A program made the position numbers and the translations under genes. Shown piece by piece: positions 35,770 through 39,475 of a stretch of DNA of 39,475 nucleotides. How positions within the stretch are numbered: the stretch's first letter is position 1; the number at the start of each line of letters is the position of its first letter. The DNA is from Lachnospiraceae bacterium (GTDB taxonomy: Bacteria > Bacillota > Clostridia > Lachnospirales > Lachnospiraceae), in NCBI GenBank assembly GCA_024685005.1, contig JAIKWF010000057.1, positions 1-39,475 of the forward strand. Reading direction: 5' to 3'. Under the pieces are notes generated by a model that did no database searches, had not been told where the DNA came from, and worked only from the letters and a program-made list of their open reading frames with translations.

Positions 35770-38700
35770 TCTATTTCCTCCTCCGGAAGCAGATCGCCGG
35801 CATTCTCCGTTTCATCGGATCCGCCCTGTGATGCCCCCTCCGGGTCACCTGTCTGCGAAAAATCCACTTCAGGGACAGTAACCTCCCCGCCGGAAGGAGT
35901 CTCCTCCCTGTTATAATTTGCATTCTTGCGGCTCAGCGCCCCGGTAGCTTTCTCAAGCTCTTCCGTATAATGATAATCGTCGAGGGCATAAATCCTGCGA
36001 ATATCCTCTTCGGAGAGATGATACTGATTCTGCAAAATAGCAAGGATCTGTTCTTTCACCATTGCCGTTTCTGCCTGCGCACCATACTTTTCAATATCCT
36101 CGCTCATCTGATCATAAAGCATATAGCCTGCGATCAGGGAATCGAGCGCCTCTACCGGCATATTCATACCGACATAATGCTGATAAGCATCCACTTTATG
36201 CTGCATCTTCAGGATGAACCGCGACTTCATAAAGATCTGCTCATCCTCTTCGGAAAGCTTCTTGCCGATCAGGCCCTCATATGCCTGCATGTATTCCTTA
36301 TCTTCAAATGCTTTTCTTGCATTCTGCAGCTCGAACAGAGGCGGGATCAGAATGGTAAAGATCAAAAGCAACGCCAAAAGCGAAACGCCCATGATCATGA
36401 TCAGGATCACCATTTTCCTCGGCAAGCGCTTGCCCGGCGGTTCAACCGGCTTGGGCTTTTTCTCTTTTTTCGGTTTAGGCGGCTTGGGCTTTTTTTCTTT
36501 TTTCGGTTTGGGTGCCTTCTTTTTCTTGCCCGCATCTTCACTGTCAAGCTCGTCCAAAATTGCCTCATTATCGTCGGCATCCTTGGCTTTGCCCTTGCCT
36601 TTGCCCTTCTTCTTTTTAGGCTTCTTTTCCTTAAGATCCGCTTCGTCTTCTTCGACTTCTTCTGTAAGAGCAGCAAACAGTTTGGCAAAAAGACCCTTCT
36701 TTTCTCCGGGCTCCTTTTCTTTACCGTCTTTTCCTTTACCTTCTTTTCCTTTGCTGCCTTTTTCTTTGCTCTCTGCTTTATCAGCAAGATCGTCGGCATG
36801 GCCTGTAAGATCTGAAGCTGCGGCTGCCTGCTCTCCGACTTCCGTCAAAGAAACGTCGCCAACCTCTGATACAACACCGCCGCCTGCCGGCGTGCTGAGC
36901 ATTTGCTCAATGTCTTCCACGTTATCCGGAGCCTGGGGCAGCTCGCCCATTTCCATATTGGCAAGCTCCTGCAAAGAGGCTTCTTCTGCCATTTCTTCCG
37001 TTGGAAGCTCTGCCTCTTTTTTCTGTTTCTTCTTGCGTCCGAACAGACCAAGAATACCTTTTTTCTCTTTTACTTCGTCGCCTTCAGGCGCATCTTCTTC
37101 CTTCTTCGCGCGGCGTTTTCTTTCTTTCTTCTTTTTTTCTTTTCCTTTTTCGTCCTTCTCTTTTTCCCGCTCTTCCTCTTCCAGAGCAAGTTCGTCGGCT
37201 ACGCGAAGGGCATCCTGTGCTTCTTTCTCCTGTTCTTTCGAAGGAGCTGAAGCAATTTCCATTGTGATCTCTTCTGCTTCTGCCGCATCCTCCTCGTCAG
37301 ATGCGCCGCCTCCGCCGCCTCCGCCGGAGGAACGTTTTTCTTCTTCAGGCTCGCTGTTCTCTTCCAGGCCTTCTCCCAAAAGAGCCCGCATTTCATCTTC
37401 CACAAGCTCGTGCTCGTCAGATTTACGAAGCAATTCACCGATCTCCAATAATTCAGGATCGTCTTCTCCCAAATCTGCCAGGAGAGATGAAAGCTCCATT
37501 TCGGAGGCATCAAGTCCAAGATCTTCCCCAGCTTCCATTGCCTGCTGGATCTCTTCCTCGATGTTTACATTTTTACCAATTTCATCTTCAGCTGATTCAT
37601 TGTCTGCTGTTTCATCGTCAGTGAGACCTAACAACTTATCAATCTCATCATCCATCTGCAGATCATCTGCCGCCTCAACAGTCTCGTCCGTTTCTTTCAT
37701 GTCCTCATTTTCTGCCCGCTCATCTGCAGACTCCTGTTCTCCCTCAGCTGTTTCCTCTGTCGCTTTTTCCTCAGCCGGTTCCTCCGCAGCTGCCTCTTCT
37801 GCGTCCTCTGCTGCAGGCTCTTCGACCTGTTCTGTTGCCTCATCTGCTCCACCAGCCTGTGCGAACATTGCCGCGATCTGGTCAGGGCTCAGCTTAGCGT
37901 TAGGGTCATCTGATACCGGCGTTACTTCTATGGGCGCAGGCTCTTCAGCCTGTTCTGCTACTTCCTCCGCAGCCGCATCTTCTGCTGCCTCTTCTTCAGC
38001 CGGTTCCTCTGCCGCTGCCTCGTCTGCTCCACCTGCCTGTGCGAACATAGCCGCGATCTGGTCAGGGCTCAGCTTTGCGTTGGGATCGTCCGATACCGGC
38101 GTTACCTCTATAGGTGCAGGCGCCTTCCCCCGTGCTCTACCGTCCTCCCCTGCCCCACCCTCCTCCGCCCTTGCTGCCACTGGGGGCTCTGCCGCTGCCT
38201 CATCTGCTCCGCCAGCCTGTGCGAACATTGCCGCAATCTGATCAGGGCTCAGCTTAGCGTTAGGGTCATCTGATACCGGCGTTACTTCTATGGGTGCAGG
38301 CTCTTCAGCCTGTTCTTCTACTTCCTCCGCAGCCGCATCTTCTGCTGCCTCTTCTTCAGCCGGTTCCTCTGCCGTTGCCTCATCTGCTCCGCCAGCCTGT
38401 GCGAACATTGCCGCGATCTGATCAGGGCTCAGCTTTGCGTTAGGATCGTCTGATACCGGTGTTACCTCTATGGGTGCAGGCTCTTCAGCTGCTTCTTCAG
38501 CCGATTTCTCTGCTTCTTCCTCTGCTGCAGGTTCCTCTGCCGCCGCCTCATCGGCCACTGCCTCTTTCGCTTCGTCCGCAGTCTCATCCTCAGCCGGTTC
38601 CTCTTCCGCTGCCTCGTCTGCTCCGCCAGCCTGTGCGAACATTGCCGCAATCTGATCAGGGCTCAGCTTAGCGTTAGGATCATCTGATACCGGCGTTACC

Positions 38701-39458
38701 TCTATGGGCGCAGGCTCCTCCGCTGCTTCTTCAGCCGATTTCTCTGCTTCTTCCTCTGTTGCAGTCTCTTCTACCGCCGCTTCTTCCTCTGCCGTTGCCT
38801 CGTCTGCGTCCTCTGCTGCAGGCTCTTCGGCCTGTTCTGCTGCCTCATCTGCTCCACCAGCCTGTGCGAACATTGCCGCGATCTGATCAGGGCTCAGCTT
38901 AGCGTTAGGATCATCTGATACCGGCGTTACCTCTATGGGCGCAGGCTCCTCCGCCTGTTCTTCTACTGCGGGTTTCTCTTCCGCTGCCTCGTCTGCAGGC
39001 TCTTCAGCTACTGCCTCCTTCACTTCGTCTGCAGTTTCTTCCTCAGTCGGTTCCTCTGCTGCCGGTTCCTCAACCACATCTTCCACCGTCGGTTCTTCTG
39101 CTTCTTCTACCGCCGGTTCCTCTTCGGTTGCTTCTTCCTCTACAGTCTCGGCAATCTCTTCCTGCGCTGCCTCCCCTACATTCTCTGCTGCATTTTCGTT
39201 AGCTGCCGCTTCCTCTACTACCTCTACTGCATTTTCGTTAGTTGCCGCTTCCTCTACTACCTCTTCTGCATTTTCGTTAGCTGCCGCTTCCTCTACTACC
39301 TCTGCTGCATTTTCGTTAGCAACTGCTTCCTCAACGATCGTCTCCGCTGTTTCCTTGTTAGCAGCCGCTACCTTTGCAGCTTCAGCTTTATTTTTTTCCA
39401 CATCAGAAACAGCCGAAGTTTCCTTCGGCTTCTGCTCTTCATTATTCTGATTCATCAC
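35766..39458 (-). CDS. Giant acidic repeat-containing membrane protein (unknown function)
   Basis: Unrecognised 1230-residue protein. Parts in order: N-terminal Glu/Ala/Val-rich region with 13-residue repeats (about 38-90); six copies of a unit of 32 residues whose core is PNAKLSPDQIAAMFAQAGG (about 171-538) joined by Glu/Ala linkers; an acidic helical region with MDDEIDKLLGL (about 600) and a seven-glycine run (about 710); a Lys-rich region with KKEK and KKKERKRRAKK blocks; a membrane helix at about 1016-1041; and an outside domain of about 190 residues with helical, TPR-like segments. Basic residues before the helix predict N-inside topology. The start is uncertain: GTG 39458 or ATG 39455 have no visible ribosome site and the frame stays open to the window edge, so the true start may lie upstream. 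It is coupled to hisH by ATGA. Confidence 0.8.
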   Translation of the reverse strand: MMNQNNEEQKPKETSAVSDVEKNKAEAAKVAAANKETAETIVEEAVANENAAEVVEEAAANENAEEVVEEAATNENAVEVVEEAAANENAAENVGEAAQEEIAETVEEEATEEEPAVEEAEEPTVEDVVEEPAAEEPTEEETADEVKEAVAEEPADEAAEEKPAVEEQAEEPAPIEVTPVSDDPNAKLSPDQIAAMFAQAGGADEAAEQAEEPAAEDADEATAEEEAAVEETATEEEAEKSAEEAAEEPAPIEVTPVSDDPNAKLSPDQIAAMFAQAGGADEAAEEEPAEDETADEAKEAVADEAAAEEPAAEEEAEKSAEEAAEEPAPIEVTPVSDDPNAKLSPDQIAAMFAQAGGADEATAEEPAEEEAAEDAAAEEVEEQAEEPAPIEVTPVSDDPNAKLSPDQIAAMFAQAGGADEAAAEPPVAARAEEGGAGEDGRARGKAPAPIEVTPVSDDPNAKLSPDQIAAMFAQAGGADEAAAEEPAEEEAAEDAAAEEVAEQAEEPAPIEVTPVSDDPNAKLSPDQIAAMFAQAGGADEATEQVEEPAAEDAEEAAAEEPAEEKATEETAEGEQESADERAENEDMKETDETVEAADDLQMDDEIDKLLGLTDDETADNESAEDEIGKNVNIEEEIQQAMEAGEDLGLDASEMELSSLLADLGEDDPELLEIGELLRKSDEHELVEDEMRALLGEGLEENSEPEEEKRSSGGGGGGGASDEEDAAEAEEITMEIASAPSKEQEKEAQDALRVADELALEEEEREKEKDEKGKEKKKKERKRRAKKEEDAPEGDEVKEKKGILGLFGRKKKQKKEAELPTEEMAEEASLQELANMEMGELPQAPDNVEDIEQMLSTPAGGGVVSEVGDVSLTEVGEQAAAASDLTGHADDLADKAESKEKGSKGKEGKGKDGKEKEPGEKKGLFAKLFAALTEEVEEDEADLKEKKPKKKKGKGKGKAKDADDNEAILDELDSEDAGKKKKAPKPKKEKKPKPPKPKKEKKPKPVEPPGKRLPRKMVILIMIMGVSLLALLLIFTILIPPLFELQNARKAFEDKEYMQAYEGLIGKKLSEEDEQIFMKSRFILKMQHKVDAYQHYVGMNMPVEALDSLIAGYMLYDQMSEDIEKYGAQAETAMVKEQILAILQNQYHLSEEDIRRIYALDDYHYTEELEKATGALSRKNANYNREETPSGGEVTVPEVDFSQTGDPEGASQGGSDETENAGDLLPEEEIE
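37847..38947 (-). repeat. Six-copy coding repeat (96-base core)
   Basis: Cores lie at about 37847-37942, 38027-38122, 38207-38302, 38387-38482, 38621-38716 and 38852-38947, spaced 180, 180, 180, 234 and 231 bases, all multiples of three. Copies differ at only a few, mostly synonymous bases, pointing to recent duplication or gene conversion. The encoded core is identical in all six. Linkers vary and encode Glu/Ala-rich sequence. Confidence 0.95.
39191..39346 (-). repeat. Four-copy 39-base coding tandem repeat
   Basis: The string CATTTTCGTTA recurs at 39191, 39230, 39269 and 39308 with a period of exactly 39 bases. It encodes a 13-residue unit of the form EVVEEAAANENAA near the N-terminus of the giant protein. 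The first three copies are near-identical and the last is diverged in its second half. Confidence 0.9.
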
Positions 39459-39475
39459 GGCAGCCAGAAGGCTGT

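Noticed and set aside
36214-38241. Plus-strand 675-residue Ser/Ala-rich frame
   Set aside because: It is the mirror of the Glu/Ala codons of the giant protein on the other strand; no ribosome site and extreme low complexity.
37847-38947. Regular repeats resembling a CRISPR array
   Set aside because: Repeats of about 96 bases with spacers of 84 to 138 bases, all in one open frame and with similar spacers, so they are coding repeats; no cas genes are near.

Overview
The window (about 39.5 kb, mid GC, almost everything on the minus strand) looks like chromosomal core DNA of a Clostridia species, most likely Lachnospiraceae. The grounds are the gene order yceD-rpmF / plsX-acp-rnc-smc-ftsY, strong AGGAGG ribosome sites, TTGACA/TATAAT promoters, a CpsB/C/D polysaccharide phosphoregulatory set, an isolated pta, the meso-DAP dehydrogenase route to lysine, UPF0210 next to an ACT protein, and a long FtsA-like paralogue. 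There is no sign of phage, insertion sequence, plasmid or CRISPR. The genus cannot be fixed from the sequence alone.

Layout, read in the direction of transcription (high to low coordinates). 39458-35766: a giant acidic, repeat-rich membrane protein coupled by an ATGA overlap to hisH, then hisF, a small membrane protein and ung. 33330-30985: ddh and lysA, the last two steps to lysine. 30844-30926: tRNA-Leu(CAA) on the plus strand with its own promoter and terminator. 30698-22328: an operon from a strong promoter: zinc-finger anti-sigma-like protein, polA, coaE, FtsA-like protein, a WalJ-type metallo-hydrolase, an ACT protein and UPF0210. 22252-19981: tmcAL and pta. 19875-15829: exopolysaccharide regulatory operon (CpsB phosphatase, LCP ligase, CpsC, CpsD kinase) ending with a small lysine-rich secreted protein and a large hairpin. 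15660-9124: CapD-like dehydratase, clostripain-family protease, HerA-type ATPase and a hypothetical protein. 9045-8274: yceD-rpmF with a near-consensus promoter and a terminator. 8137-1: plsX-acp-rnc-smc-ftsY-threonine ammonia-lyase and the first codons of a membrane protein.

The most unusual item is the 1230-residue protein at 35766-39458. Its N-terminal part of about 1000 residues is predicted cytoplasmic and carries six near-identical copies of a 32-residue unit (LSPDQIAAMF core), which resembles the short LSQxEIDALL helix at the N-terminus of FliM. After a basic region come one membrane segment and an outside domain of about 190 residues. This could be a multivalent membrane scaffold. One linker in the repeat array differs from its two neighbours at about half its bases while keeping their exact length and an open frame, so a sequence error there should be excluded. 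Other items worth a second look are the arginine-free lysine-rich secreted protein in the polysaccharide locus, the hairpin between it and capD, the FtsA-like protein with extra C-terminal domains, and the orphan zinc-finger membrane protein leading the polA operon. No intergenic gap exceeds 300 bases.
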